Positions 16,812 through 26,225 of a stretch of DNA of 64,000 bases are shown piece by piece (position 1 is the stretch's first letter; every line of letters begins with the position of its first letter). The notes under the pieces are model-generated. The model did not search any database. It saw only the letters and a list, made by a program, of their open reading frames with translations, and had not been told where the DNA came from. The stretch is from an uncultured Clostridia bacterium. Lineage in GTDB: Bacteria; Bacillota; Clostridia; Peptostreptococcales; Anaerovoracaceae. Location of the stretch: contig CALIBC010000178.1 of NCBI GenBank assembly GCA_938045615.1, forward strand, positions 186,001-250,000, written 5' to 3'. The position numbers were made by a program, and so were the translations under genes.

Positions 16812-18353
16812 ATGGCGGTAGTTATCAATGGAAGAGATTTAAAGATTGAAGAAGTTATTCGCGTGTGCAGAGAAATGGAGAGGGTCGAAATTGCGCCGGA
16901 AGCGAAAGAGGCGGTCAACAAGGCCAGATCGTATATAGATAAAAAACTTGAGGAGGGTGCGATTATTTATGGGCTCACCACGGGTTTTGGCAAATTTGCA
17001 AACGTGTTCATAGACAAGGAGCAGACGGCGGAATTGCAGGAAAATCTGATAATAAGCCATACGTGCGGTATGGGGGAACCATACGAGCAGAAGTTTGTCA
17101 GGGCGGCGATGCTCCTGAGATGCAATGCGTTGTCGAGAGGAAATTCGGGTATAAGACTTTCCACAATACAGACGATGGTGGACATGCTCAATGCTGGTAT
17201 ACATCCCGTCGTTCCGTGCAAGGGGAGTCTGGGAGCCTCGGGTGATTTGGCACCGCTTTCTTTTATAGCTCTGGGGCTTATCGGCCGAGGTGATGTAGAA
17301 TACAAAGGAAAGATCGTATCTGCCAAGGATGCTCTGGAACAAGAGGGCATCACGCCGGTCAAGCTTGTCGCAAAAGAAGGTTTGGCGCTCAACAACGGAA
17401 CGCAGATGATGACGGCAGTAGGGGTCAATGTACTTTGGGATGCGATGCACCTTGCCAAAATTGCGGATATTGCCGGAGCATTGACATCGGAGGCGCTTCA
17501 CGGAATCACGAAAGCATATGATCATAAGATACATAGACTCAGGGGTCATAGGGGTCAGATGGATGTTGCGGAAAATTTACTGAAGCTTCTTGAAGGAAGC
17601 GGGAACGCAAAGCGCAAGCAGCAGACAAAGGTGCAGGATCCTTACACACTCAGATGCATACCGCAGATACACGGAGCAAGCAGAGATGCTTTCAAATATG
17701 TGTATGACGCGGTATCCAAGGAGATCAATGCGGTTACGGATAACCCTATAGTGTTTCCGGAAGATGACGATGTTATCTCCGGAGGGAATTTTCACGGGCA
17801 GCCGATGGCACTTGCATTTGACTTTTTGAAAATCGCAATTTCCGAGCTTGCCAACGTGTCGGAGCGAAGGGCGGAAAGACTTATAAACCCTGCGCTGGCA
17901 GAAGGTTTGCCAGGATTTTTGACAAAACATGCAGGGATCTGCTCCGGATTTATGATCGCTCAGTATGCGGCGGCGTCGATGGTTTCAGAAAATAAGGTGT
18001 ATGACCATCCGGCAAGCGTCGACTCGATTCCATCGTCGGGAAATCAGGAAGACCATGTGTCCATGGGAACAACATCCGCCAGAACCGCGGCGATGGTATT
18101 GGACAATGCCCAAAAAGTCATAGGAATAGAAATAGCGGCAGCCGCACAGGGCATCTGGCTTCGTGAAGAGATAGGCGAAAGCGGAATAGAGAAGCTTGCG
18201 CCGGCGACCAAGGCTGCATACAATTTTATCCGCACGAAGTCCCGGCCTATAGAAGAGGATGTGGTGATGCATGAAGAACTCATTAAGTTCGATGAGATGA
18301 TCAAAGACGGTTCGCTGCTGAAAGTTGTAGAGGAAATGGTAGAGCTGAATTAG
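16812..18353 (+). CDS. hutH: Histidine ammonia-lyase
   Basis: Removes ammonia from histidine to give trans-urocanate, the first step of histidine breakdown. The 513-residue protein has YGLTTGFGKFANV near residue 55 (with the active Tyr) and GSLGASGDLAPLS, whose Ala-Ser-Gly cyclises to the MIO electrophile. QDPYTLRCIPQIHG and the YAAASMVSENK segment complete the active site. An in-frame ATG at 16749 is too early; AGGAG at 16801 fixes the start at 16812. It heads the five-gene hut operon, with 67 bases before hutU. Confidence 0.97.
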   Translation: MAVVINGRDLKIEEVIRVCREMERVEIAPEAKEAVNKARSYIDKKLEEGAIIYGLTTGFGKFANVFIDKEQTAELQENLIISHTCGMGEPYEQKFVRAAMLLRCNALSRGNSGIRLSTIQTMVDMLNAGIHPVVPCKGSLGASGDLAPLSFIALGLIGRGDVEYKGKIVSAKDALEQEGITPVKLVAKEGLALNNGTQMMTAVGVNVLWDAMHLAKIADIAGALTSEALHGITKAYDHKIHRLRGHRGQMDVAENLLKLLEGSGNAKRKQQTKVQDPYTLRCIPQIHGASRDAFKYVYDAVSKEINAVTDNPIVFPEDDDVISGGNFHGQPMALAFDFLKIAISELANVSERRAERLINPALAEGLPGFLTKHAGICSGFMIAQYAAASMVSENKVYDHPASVDSIPSSGNQEDHVSMGTTSARTAAMVLDNAQKVIGIEIAAAAQGIWLREEIGESGIEKLAPATKAAYNFIRTKSRPIEEDVVMHEELIKFDEMIKDGSLLKVVEEMVELN

Positions 18354-18420
18354 GGTTTGCCGGAGTGTCTTGAGCATTTCAGAAAGAGGTTGAAACGCAT
18401 GTTGAGAAAAGGAGGCAATA

Positions 18421-20448
18421 ATGTTGGACAATAAGGAAATAAAAAATGCAATGACCATTGAGCCGGATTGGGAATATCCTGATTACCCCGAGTTTGAAAA
18501 GGGAATCAGACGCGCGCCCGACAGAGGCTTCAGGCTGAGTGCATCGCAGGCCAAGATAGCGCTGAAGAACGCACTGCGGTATGTACCTGAGGAGCTTCAT
18601 GAGAAACTTGCGCCGGAATTTATGGAAGAGCTTGTGACTTATGGAAGAGTATATGCGTATAGATATAGACCCAAAGGGCGCATTTACGGAAAACCGGTGG
18701 AGGAGTATAAGGGGAAATGCCTTGCCGGAAAGGCTTTTCAGGTGATGATCGACAATAATTTGGATTTTGAAGTGGCTCTTTATCCGTATGAACTTGTCAC
18801 GTACGGAGAAACGGGATCGGTTTGCCAGAACTGGCTGCAATACAGATTGATAAAGAAATACCTTGAGGAGCTTACGGAAGAACAGACCCTTGTGGTTGAA
18901 TCGGGAAATCCTTTGGGACTTTTTCCATCGAAGCCTGAAGCTCCGCGCGTTATCATCACCAACGCCATGATGGTCGGCGAGTATGACAATCTTGCGGACT
19001 GGGAAGTGGCCGAGGAGATGGGAGTTGCCAACTACGGACAAATGACTGCGGGAGGCTGGATGTACATAGGCCCTCAGGGGATCGTTCACGGGACATTCAA
19101 CACGATTTTGAATGCGGGAAGAAAATTCCTCGGAGTCGGCGAGCAGGAGGATCTTGCAGGGCATGTTTTCGTTTCGTCGGGTCTTGGCGGTATGAGTGGA
19201 GCACAGCCCAAAGCGGCAAACATCGCAAACGCCGTGGGGATATTTGCAGAGGTCGACAAATCGAGGATAGAAACACGCCATGACCAAGGATGGGTCGATG
19301 TCGTGAAAGATGATCTGAAAGAGGTGTTTGATCTTGCAAAAGAAAAAGTCCGGACAAAAGAGAGCATCTCCATAGCTTACCACGGAAATATCGTCGATCT
19401 TTTGGAAGAGGCGGTCAAACAGGATTTTCATATAGATTTACTTTCCGATCAGACCTCATGCCACAATGTTTACGATGGCGGTTATTGTCCTGCCGGAATC
19501 AGTTTTGAAGAGAGGACGGAACTTCTGCACAGTGACAGGGAGGAATTCAAGAAACAGGTCGATTTGACATTGAGGCGTCACTATGAGGCGATAAAAACCT
19601 TGAGCGAGAGGGGAAGTTATTTCTTTGACTATGGAAATTCTTTCATGAAAGCGATGTACGATTCGGGGATCAAGGAGATATCAAAGAACGGCATAGACGA
19701 TAAAGAGGGCTTTATCTGGCCGTCGTACGTTGAAGATATAATGGGGCCTGTCTTGTTTGACTACGGATACGGACCTTTCCGTTGGGTGTGCCTGTCGGGG
19801 AAACCTGAAGATCTGGAAGTCACCGACAAGGCGGCAATGGATACGATAAATCCGCAGCGCAGGGCACAGGACAGGGACAACTGGATATGGATCCGCGATG
19901 CAAAGAAAAATAAGATGGTCGTGGGAACGCAGGCAAGAATATTGTATCAGGACGCCGAGGGAAGGCGTGATATTGCGCTTGCTTTCAACAAGCTTGTCAG
20001 AGAAGGAAAATGCGGACCGATAATGATGGGAAGAGATCATCATGACGTGTCAGGAACGGACTCTCCGTTTAGAGAAACCTCCAACATCAAAGATGGTTCC
20101 AATGTCATGGCGGACATGGCGATACAATGTTATGCGGGCAATGCGGCTCGCGGGATGTCGCTTTGTGCGCTTCATAACGGCGGCGGAGTCGGAATAGGTA
20201 AATCTGTGAACGGAGGTTTCGGCCTGTTGCTTGACGGTTCAGAGAGAACCGATGAGATCATCAAGTCGGCGATCATGTGGGACGTTATGGGCGGCGTGGC
20301 CAGAAGAAGCTGGGCTCGTAATGAAAATGCGCTTTCGACCGCAGCCGAATATAACAAGAAATATAAAGGGAAGGGTCATATTACGCTTCCGTACATTCCG
20401 GGACAGAAACTAGTGGATGAAGTGGTGGAGAAATTCATGGATCGTTAG
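18421..20448 (+). CDS. hutU: Urocanate hydratase
   Basis: Adds water to urocanate to form 4-imidazolone-5-propionate, using NAD+ as an electrophilic cofactor. It is 675 residues, the long form known from anaerobes, versus about 555 in proteobacteria. The signature YGQMTAGGWMYIGPQGIVHG, the glycine-rich GLGGMSGAQPKAA, ETRHDQGW, and MGRDHHDVSGTDSPFRET are all visible. The start follows AAAAGGAGG. The stop codon overlaps a GTG that could extend hutI. It is second in the operon. Confidence 0.97.
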   Translation: MLDNKEIKNAMTIEPDWEYPDYPEFEKGIRRAPDRGFRLSASQAKIALKNALRYVPEELHEKLAPEFMEELVTYGRVYAYRYRPKGRIYGKPVEEYKGKCLAGKAFQVMIDNNLDFEVALYPYELVTYGETGSVCQNWLQYRLIKKYLEELTEEQTLVVESGNPLGLFPSKPEAPRVIITNAMMVGEYDNLADWEVAEEMGVANYGQMTAGGWMYIGPQGIVHGTFNTILNAGRKFLGVGEQEDLAGHVFVSSGLGGMSGAQPKAANIANAVGIFAEVDKSRIETRHDQGWVDVVKDDLKEVFDLAKEKVRTKESISIAYHGNIVDLLEEAVKQDFHIDLLSDQTSCHNVYDGGYCPAGISFEERTELLHSDREEFKKQVDLTLRRHYEAIKTLSERGSYFFDYGNSFMKAMYDSGIKEISKNGIDDKEGFIWPSYVEDIMGPVLFDYGYGPFRWVCLSGKPEDLEVTDKAAMDTINPQRRAQDRDNWIWIRDAKKNKMVVGTQARILYQDAEGRRDIALAFNKLVREGKCGPIMMGRDHHDVSGTDSPFRETSNIKDGSNVMADMAIQCYAGNAARGMSLCALHNGGGVGIGKSVNGGFGLLLDGSERTDEIIKSAIMWDVMGGVARRSWARNENALSTAAEYNKKYKGKGHITLPYIPGQKLVDEVVEKFMDR

Positions 20449-20474
20449 TGGATAACCGGAAAGGAAGTTATGAA

Positions 20475-21713
20475 ATGCAATCTTTACTTATAAAAAACAT
20501 CGGAATTTTACAGACCCCCGTCGGCAGTTACAGCCACAAAGGCAGCGAGCAGGGAGAAAACCTTAAGCTTAAGGATGCGGCGATTTTTATAAAAGACGGT
20601 GTGATCGAGGAAATTACATCCAATGGAAAATTATCGGGGCAAGCGAACGAAGCAGACGAGGTCATAGATGCAAATTACTCTTTGGTAACGCCGGGTCTTG
20701 TGGACGGACATACGCACATGGTGTTCGGGGGATATCGCCAGCATGAGATTCCCATGAAGCTTAAAGGCGCAACGTATCTGGATATTTTGCGTGCGGGAGG
20801 GGGTATCCTCGACACGGTAAGAAAAACTCGTGCGGCTACAGAACAGGATCTAATATATAAAACCGGCAAATTCGCCGAAGAGATGATGGCGCATGGAGTC
20901 ACCACCTGTGAGGCAAAAAGCGGATATGGACTTGATTTTGAGAATGAAATCAAGATGTTGCATGTAATAAAGGCGGTGAATGAGACGCGCGATATGGATA
21001 TAGTCGCAACTTTCATGGGGCCGCATGCCGTTCCCGAAGAATACAAAGGTCGCGGCGACGAGTACATAGATATGATCTGCGAGAAGGTGTTACCGTATGT
21101 CAAAGAAAATGACCTTGCAGAGTATGCGGACGTATTTACCGAGGATTCGGTGTTTGATTATGAACAGAGCCGGAAGTATCTTGAGTGTGCCCGGAAGTTG
21201 GGCTTCAAACTTAAGATTCATGCGGATGAAATAGAAGCGATAGGCGGATCAAAACTTGCGGGAGAAATAGGTGCGGCGAGCGCAGAACACCTTATTGCAA
21301 TAAATGAAGAAGGGATTGAGTCGATGGCAAATGCGGGAACCACCGCGATGTGCCTGCCTGCGACATCGTTTTATCTTGGAGCCGACTACGCGCCGGCAAG
21401 AAGGATGGTGGAAGCGGGTATACCTGTGGCTGCCGCAAGCGATTTCAACCCCGGTTCCTGTCCTTCGATGAACCTGCAGTTTGTGATCAATCTGGCGTGC
21501 ATCAAGTACAGACTGCTACCGGAAGAAGTCCTGACGGCGGTAACGATCAATCCCGCATGCGCAATCGGCAAGGGGCGAACCGTCGGAAGTTTGGAAGTAG
21601 GGAAACAAGCGGATATTGTGATTTGGGACGCGCCCGATATGGAAATGCTCTGCTACCGGTTCGGTTCAAATCTTGCGAAAACTATAATCAAGAAAGGGAA
21701 AGTGATAAAATGA
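20475..21713 (+). CDS. hutI: Imidazolonepropionase
   Basis: Hydrolyses imidazolone-propionate to N-formimino-L-glutamate. The 412-residue amidohydrolase has metal ligands in VDGHTHMVFGGYR and IHADEIEAIGG, substrate-binding CEAKSGYGLD, and the catalytic Asp in ASDFNPGSCPS. Start at 20475 is chosen because AAGGAAG at 20461-20467 precedes it by seven bases; the GTG at 20448 overlapping the hutU stop has no such site. Its last bases overlap the fchA ATG. Confidence 0.96.
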   Translation: MQSLLIKNIGILQTPVGSYSHKGSEQGENLKLKDAAIFIKDGVIEEITSNGKLSGQANEADEVIDANYSLVTPGLVDGHTHMVFGGYRQHEIPMKLKGATYLDILRAGGGILDTVRKTRAATEQDLIYKTGKFAEEMMAHGVTTCEAKSGYGLDFENEIKMLHVIKAVNETRDMDIVATFMGPHAVPEEYKGRGDEYIDMICEKVLPYVKENDLAEYADVFTEDSVFDYEQSRKYLECARKLGFKLKIHADEIEAIGGSKLAGEIGAASAEHLIAINEEGIESMANAGTTAMCLPATSFYLGADYAPARRMVEAGIPVAAASDFNPGSCPSMNLQFVINLACIKYRLLPEEVLTAVTINPACAIGKGRTVGSLEVGKQADIVIWDAPDMEMLCYRFGSNLAKTIIKKGKVIK

Positions 21714-22336
21714 AATTGGTTGACATGAAAATAAGGGAGTTTTTGGATGTGCTTAAATCCGATTCACCCGCACCGGGAGGCGGTTCGGCGAGTGCTCTTT
21801 CAGGAGCCCAGGGCTGTGCGCTTCTTATGATGGTTGCGGATCTTACAATCGGAAAAGAGAAGTACAAGGATTTTGAGGAAGATTGCATGGACGTCAAGGC
21901 AAAAGCCTCGGAGTTATACAAAGAATTGACGGCGTCCGTGGACAGAGATACCGAGGCCTTCAACCTTATCTCTTCGGCGTTCAAATTGCCAAAAGTAACG
22001 GAGGAGGAAAAGGCGGCTCGCAAGAAAGCGATTGCCGAAGGAACCCTAACTGCAACCGAGGTTCCGTTCAACACGATGAGACTGGGAGTTGAGACACTCA
22101 AACTTGTAAAAAGATTGATGGGAAGATCCAACCCCAATTGCTCAAGCGATCTGGGAGTGGGTGCGCTACATCTGAAAGCATGCGTTGAGGGTTCGTGGCT
22201 GAATGTGAAAATAAACTTGCCCGGTGTGAAGAATGAAGAAAAAGCAGCATATTTTACCAAAGAAGGGCAGTCCATGTACCAAGAGGCCGAGCAGATGGCT
22301 CAAGAATGCTTCGATATGGTTCTAGAAACGCTGTGA
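21710..22336 (+). CDS. fchA: Formiminotetrahydrofolate cyclodeaminase
   Basis: Converts 5-formimino-THF to 5,10-methenyl-THF and ammonia. It is 208 residues, matching the C-terminal half of mammalian FTCD. The family start is LVDMKIREFLDVLKSDSPAPGGGSASALSG, of which the PAPGGGSA loop is most conserved, and SDLGVGALHLKACVEGSWLNV-type residues occur near 160. The ATG overlaps the hutI stop (ATGA), so translation is coupled. Together with ftcD it captures the one-carbon unit of histidine for folate metabolism and, in purinolytic or amino-acid-fermenting anaerobes, for ATP via formyl-THF. Confidence 0.95.
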   Translation: MKLVDMKIREFLDVLKSDSPAPGGGSASALSGAQGCALLMMVADLTIGKEKYKDFEEDCMDVKAKASELYKELTASVDRDTEAFNLISSAFKLPKVTEEEKAARKKAIAEGTLTATEVPFNTMRLGVETLKLVKRLMGRSNPNCSSDLGVGALHLKACVEGSWLNVKINLPGVKNEEKAAYFTKEGQSMYQEAEQMAQECFDMVLETL

Positions 22337-22444
22337 CTTCGATAAACTATAGAAGAGGCAAGAATAGTGAGATAAGAAATAGACAATAGAAACGAAATAG
22401 AAACGAAAAAAGTATAGAATATCTGAGGACATAAGGAGGACATA

Positions 22445-23353
22445 ATGGCACAGATCATTGAAAGTATACCGAATATCAGCGAGGGGAGAAGACCGGAAGT
22501 CGTCGAGGCATGTGTGGATGAGATAAGAAACACAGCCGGCTGCACGCTTTTGGATTATTCTTCGGATGAAAGCCACAATCGCTCAGTCATCACGTATATA
22601 GGCGATGCCAAGGCGGTGGAGGAAGCGAGCGTCAAACTCGTGAAGAAAGCGACGGAACTTATAGATTTAACCAAGCATGAGGGCGAGCATCCGAGAATGG
22701 GAGCCGTCGATGTCATGCCGTTTCTGCCGATAAAGGATTGCACGACAGAGGATTGTGTTGAACTTTCCAAGGTAGTAGGAAAGAGAATCGCAGAAGAAGC
22801 GAAGATTCCGGTGTTCCTGTACGAGAGTTCGGCGACAAAACCTGAACGGCAAAATCTGGTCAAGATTCGTAAGGGACAGTTTGAGGGGATGGCGGAGAAA
22901 GTAAAACAAGCCGATTGGGAACCTGATTTTGGCGGTCGCACCATTCATCCCACAGCCGGAGTTATTGCTGTTGGAGCAAGACCTCCCCTTGTGGCATTCA
23001 ACCTTAACCTCGACACGGAGGATGTTGATATAGCTAAAAATATAGCAAAGATCATCCGCGAAAAAGACGGCGGATTTAAATGCGTAAAGTCCATGGGTTT
23101 TGAGATCGTGGAAGAAGAGAGCGGTAAAAAGTACGCCCAAGTTTCTTGCAACATGACAAATTACGAGCAGACCCCACTCTACAGAGTAGTCGAAACGGTC
23201 AAATCCGAGGCGGCAAGATATGGAGTTCGCATTATGGAAACAGAGATAATAGGCCTTTGCCCCATGAAAGCACTTTCTGATTGCGCTCAATATTATATGC
23301 AGATCAACGGCTTTGATTTCCACAAGCAAGTTTTGGAAAATCATATTCTGTAA
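22445..23353 (+). CDS. ftcD: Glutamate formimidoyltransferase
   Basis: Transfers the formimino group from formiminoglutamate to THF, releasing glutamate. The 302-residue protein equals the N-terminal half of mammalian FTCD and opens IIESIPNISEGRRPEVVEAC. HEGEHPRMGAVDVMPF carries the catalytic His. ARPPLVAFNLNL and IMETEIIGLCP are also typical. It follows AGGAGGACATA. The 108-base gap after fchA is purine-rich and contains a short GAGGACATAA/GGAGGACATAA duplication that creates two ribosome-site-like runs. It ends the hut operon. Confidence 0.96.
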   Translation: MAQIIESIPNISEGRRPEVVEACVDEIRNTAGCTLLDYSSDESHNRSVITYIGDAKAVEEASVKLVKKATELIDLTKHEGEHPRMGAVDVMPFLPIKDCTTEDCVELSKVVGKRIAEEAKIPVFLYESSATKPERQNLVKIRKGQFEGMAEKVKQADWEPDFGGRTIHPTAGVIAVGARPPLVAFNLNLDTEDVDIAKNIAKIIREKDGGFKCVKSMGFEIVEEESGKKYAQVSCNMTNYEQTPLYRVVETVKSEAARYGVRIMETEIIGLCPMKALSDCAQYYMQINGFDFHKQVLENHIL

Positions 23354-23731
23354 CTTTTACGGCAGGAAAAAGCGGTCAACATACAGATTTTAAGAAGAAG
23401 CCGAAAAAGGAAGAATCCCCCGCCAAAGACGGGGGATTCTTCCTGAAAGTGTGTGTATTCAATAAAAGAAGGAAAGTTGGTATTTAGATACCAAACTCTT
23501 TTACACTGTCAGTATAATACCGAAATGTGATGAGTGCGTGAAGAAACAAAACTTATTTGAAAAAGTTGTCGTTGTTTTTAAAATGTCAGACAATTGCCTC
23601 TCTCACGTCGCCCCCGGGCTCACCTGACACTCCGAATTCGTGCTTCCACCCGGTCGATAATCATGCGCCCGGCATTTCCGCCACAGGTTTGCGGGGCTTG
23701 CGACAACCGCATACCTGCGACAGTCTGCGCA
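23354..23731. other. Gap between ftcD and DUF4430 gene
   Basis: This 378-base gap between converging genes holds a 14-bp perfect hairpin at 23409-23443, then a second perfect one (TTGGTAT at about 23476-23482 with ATACCAA at 23487-23493), a TATAAT-like box near 23514-23519, and from 23590 a GC-rich stretch without a credible reading frame. Confidence 0.5.
23409..23443 (-). terminator. Strong hairpin terminator (minus-strand oriented)
   Basis: GGAAGAATCCCCCG at 23409-23422 pairs perfectly with CGGGGGATTCTTCC at 23430-23443 around a 7-base loop. A T5 tract follows only when read on the minus strand, so it fits the end of the alr-EcsC-DUF4430 group; it may also slow plus-strand transcription leaving ftcD. 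Confidence 0.75.
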
Positions 23732-24160
23732 TTAATCGTACTTCCATTGGATATCGTCGCCGTCTTTAAGTTTTTTTTCGGAAGGCAAGGATTTTATGAG
23801 TTCGGCATTCACGCTTACTTTCCAGCGTTTTTCTTTTTTTCCTTTGCCCGTATTTTTCACATCGTCTATTCCTATAACGGTATTGCTTGTCGTATCTATA
23901 AGTAAGGGGATCTCGGCGAGGCTTGCGTACAATTCCGTTGCTTCAAGGACGTTTGATCCTTTTTCAACTTTAAATTTGAAGTGTTCCATATCCGGTATCT
24001 TGGCGCCGGCGGGATAATCAATTGAGATCATCACTTCTATGGGATGAACAACATTTTTCTGCTTGTCAGCGGTGCCACATCCGGTGGTAAAAGCGGCGGA
24101 TGCGATGATAAGTGAAAGCAGAACGCATATTGGAATTGTCTTTGTCGTTTTTTTGGACAT
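23732..24160 (-). CDS. DUF4430-type lipoprotein
   Basis: A 142-residue exported lipoprotein. The signal ends in a lipobox, FTTGC, near residue 28. The mature part, HFKFKVEKGSNVLEATELYA ... GIDDVKNTGKGKKEKRWKVSVN, resembles DUF4430, a transcobalamin-C-terminal-like ligand-binding fold. In-frame ATG 24190 would overlap the upstream gene; ATG 24160 has AAGGAAA at proper spacing. Related domains bind cobalamin-type ligands or lie in surface adhesins, but no ligand can be assigned here. It is last in a run with an EcsC-family gene and alr. Confidence 0.8.
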   Translation of the reverse strand: MSKKTTKTIPICVLLSLIIASAAFTTGCGTADKQKNVVHPIEVMISIDYPAGAKIPDMEHFKFKVEKGSNVLEATELYASLAEIPLLIDTTSNTVIGIDDVKNTGKGKKEKRWKVSVNAELIKSLPSEKKLKDGDDIQWKYD

Positions 24161-24173
24161 TGTGGTTTCCTTT

Positions 24174-24953
24174 TTATTTTTTGTGCTCAAGCAGAAAACG
24201 GCGGTGGTATTTCAATTTGGCGTACTTGAGAATTTTTTTCATATAAACGGCGTTGAAAGCACCTCCCACCACACCGACTAGAGGTATCGTCTGCAGAAAC
24301 TTCATGTACAGCAGTTCCGAAGAAAGCGAAGCCGATGACAGGGATATCTGCGCTTTGCGCTCGTAATCCTGAGGCAGAAGCCCATCCACTATAAATTGAT
24401 TCAGCAGATCGTTGCCTTGATCAAGTTTTTTTCCGAAAGAGAGGGCAACTTCAATGATCTTTAGGATGAAAAATTTTTCCTCTTCGCTTTCATACTCATA
24501 GCCGAAGTGGAGTGCGACTTGGTAGATGCCTTTAAGCATGGTTCCCGTGAAAATCGCTATATCCGGGATCCCTATACCGGCAAGACCCATACCGATTCCC
24601 GCACCGCCCGAAAGTAGAAGATTCATATTTCCAGAGCTTCCGGCACTCTTGGAAAACTTTCTCAGCGATGAGAGGTCGCCTTTATTGTCGGCGCTTTCCT
24701 TGTAGTCGCAGAAGCGTTCATCAATGCTGTCCTTGTCATAGGTCTTTTCTATTATTGAAGTTCCCTTTTCAAAGATGATTTCAAAAGCCTTTGCGAACGC
24801 CTTATTCAATTTGTTTTGCATGTTTTCGGGAATTTTCTTCGACAAAAAGGAGGTCATCCGAGAGTCTTTCTTGAAACGTCCTTTTTGTATATAAGCATAC
24901 TCCATGCGCTGCATGCGGTTCCATTCCTTTTGCCAAGCATTCAAAGCCATCAA
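24174..24953 (-). CDS. EcsC-family protein
   Basis: A 259-residue EcsC-family protein. The family's glycine-rich helical core is clear: LLLSGGAGIGMGLAGIGIPDIAIFTG, of which residues around 118-140 may contact the membrane, then MLKGIYQVALHFGYEYESEEEK and IPLVGVVGGAFNAVYMKKI. Bacillus EcsC is encoded with an ABC transporter, but no transporter is adjacent here. It lies 15 bases after alr and 13 bases before the lipoprotein start, so the three are probably one transcript. The molecular role of the family is not known. Confidence 0.85.
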   Translation of the reverse strand: MMALNAWQKEWNRMQRMEYAYIQKGRFKKDSRMTSFLSKKIPENMQNKLNKAFAKAFEIIFEKGTSIIEKTYDKDSIDERFCDYKESADNKGDLSSLRKFSKSAGSSGNMNLLLSGGAGIGMGLAGIGIPDIAIFTGTMLKGIYQVALHFGYEYESEEEKFFILKIIEVALSFGKKLDQGNDLLNQFIVDGLLPQDYERKAQISLSSASLSSELLYMKFLQTIPLVGVVGGAFNAVYMKKILKYAKLKYHRRFLLEHKK

Positions 24954-24968
24954 TATATCTCTTTCGGG

Positions 24969-26108
24969 TTATTTTACAAAGACTTTCGGAAGTCTCTGAC
25001 CGAAAGCGCAGGTGATCTCATAGTTTATGGTTCCCGTCGCATTTGCAATGTCCTCGGCGGAAATTGTATTAACTCCGTCCGTACCCATCACTATGATTTC
25101 ATCGCCGACCTTTACGTTAGGAACATCGGTTACATCGACCATGAACTGATCCATGCAGATGTTGCCGGCAACATTGCATATGTGACCGTTTACGATAACC
25201 TTGGCGTTTGCCGAAAATGGACGAGGGTAGCCATCTGCGTAGCCAAGCCCGATGGTTGCGATGGTGGAAGGCCTTTCTGCGATGAATTTTCTGCCGTAGC
25301 CGCATGAGAATCCGACGGGCACATATTTCAGGTGAAGTATGTTTGCTTTTATCTGCATCACAGGTTTGATATCGAGCTGATTTCTGTCGACTTCCTGCGA
25401 TGGATACTGACCGTAAAGTATTATCCCCGGACGGCAGCCGTCAAAGAGCAGGGTCGGAAGCTCCATGATCGAGGCACTGTTTGCAAGAGTTCTGAAGGAA
25501 AGAGGTATTCCTGCCTGAGTTACGGTCTCGTAGAAGCTGTTGTACTTCATCTCCTGCTGATGCGCAAAGGTTTTATCGTAGGCGTCGGCGGTTGCCATGT
25601 GTGAAAAAAGTCCCAAAATGCGCACGTTGGGAAGAACGGCGATCTTTTTGATATCCTCGATCGCATAGTTTATATCATCGGCCAGATAACCGATTCTTCC
25701 CATTCCTGTGTCAACCGCTATCAGGCAGTCGGCATATTTTCCCTTTGCGGCGGCGGCATCGCTGATGGCCTTTGCATTGGAGGAATCACAGATTACCGGT
25801 ATGATGTCATAATCTATCAGAGTATCGGCGTACATATCGGGAGTCAAGCCGAGGCATATGATTCTTTCCCCGACACCGGCGTTACGCAGTTCGATCGCCT
25901 CATCAAGAGTTGCGATAGCAAAGGTTTTTACCCCGTTTTCTCTTAAAACCTCCGCGCATTGGACTGCGCCGTGCCCGTATCCGTCCGCCTTGATAACACC
26001 GATAAATTCTCTGTCATTTCCCATTTTGGCTCTGATCTGCTTTACGTTGTAATCGAAGTTCTTCAAATTTATTTCCGCCCATGCGGCTCTCAGTGATTCC
26101 TTATACAT
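24969..26108 (-). CDS. alr: Alanine racemase
   Basis: PLP enzyme that makes D-alanine for peptidoglycan. The 379-residue protein has the cofactor lysine in GVIKADGYGHGAVQ, AVDTGMGRIGY, the catalytic Tyr in CGYGRKF/GYADGYPRPF, and ICMDQFMVDVTD. Start at 26108 is preferred over 26129 because GGAAAAGG lies at good distance and MYKESLRAAWAEINLKNF is the family start. It is first in the alr-EcsC-lipoprotein group. Confidence 0.96.
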   Translation of the reverse strand: MYKESLRAAWAEINLKNFDYNVKQIRAKMGNDREFIGVIKADGYGHGAVQCAEVLRENGVKTFAIATLDEAIELRNAGVGERIICLGLTPDMYADTLIDYDIIPVICDSSNAKAISDAAAAKGKYADCLIAVDTGMGRIGYLADDINYAIEDIKKIAVLPNVRILGLFSHMATADAYDKTFAHQQEMKYNSFYETVTQAGIPLSFRTLANSASIMELPTLLFDGCRPGIILYGQYPSQEVDRNQLDIKPVMQIKANILHLKYVPVGFSCGYGRKFIAERPSTIATIGLGYADGYPRPFSANAKVIVNGHICNVAGNICMDQFMVDVTDVPNVKVGDEIIVMGTDGVNTISAEDIANATGTINYEITCAFGQRLPKVFVK

Positions 26109-26225
26109 AATTCTACCTTTTCCTTTCATGCTCTAAATTATATATTATGTATTATATTGCTTTGTTGCTCAAATGAGGGAGATCCGCTCATCTTCACCGC
26201 ATCCAAATCAACGGCTTGATCAAAC

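Noticed and set aside
18379..19431. Long minus-strand open frame (350 codons) opposite hutU
   Set aside because: It is a shadow of the well-supported hutU coding strand, begins and ends without signals, and its translation looks random (His/Arg/Phe-rich).
21350..21709. N-terminal extension of fchA inside hutI
   Set aside because: It is the out-of-frame reading of hutI; the family start and ATGA coupling fix 21710.
23409..23493. CRISPR-like short palindromes after ftcD
   Set aside because: Two different hairpins without repeated units or spacers; better explained as terminator elements.
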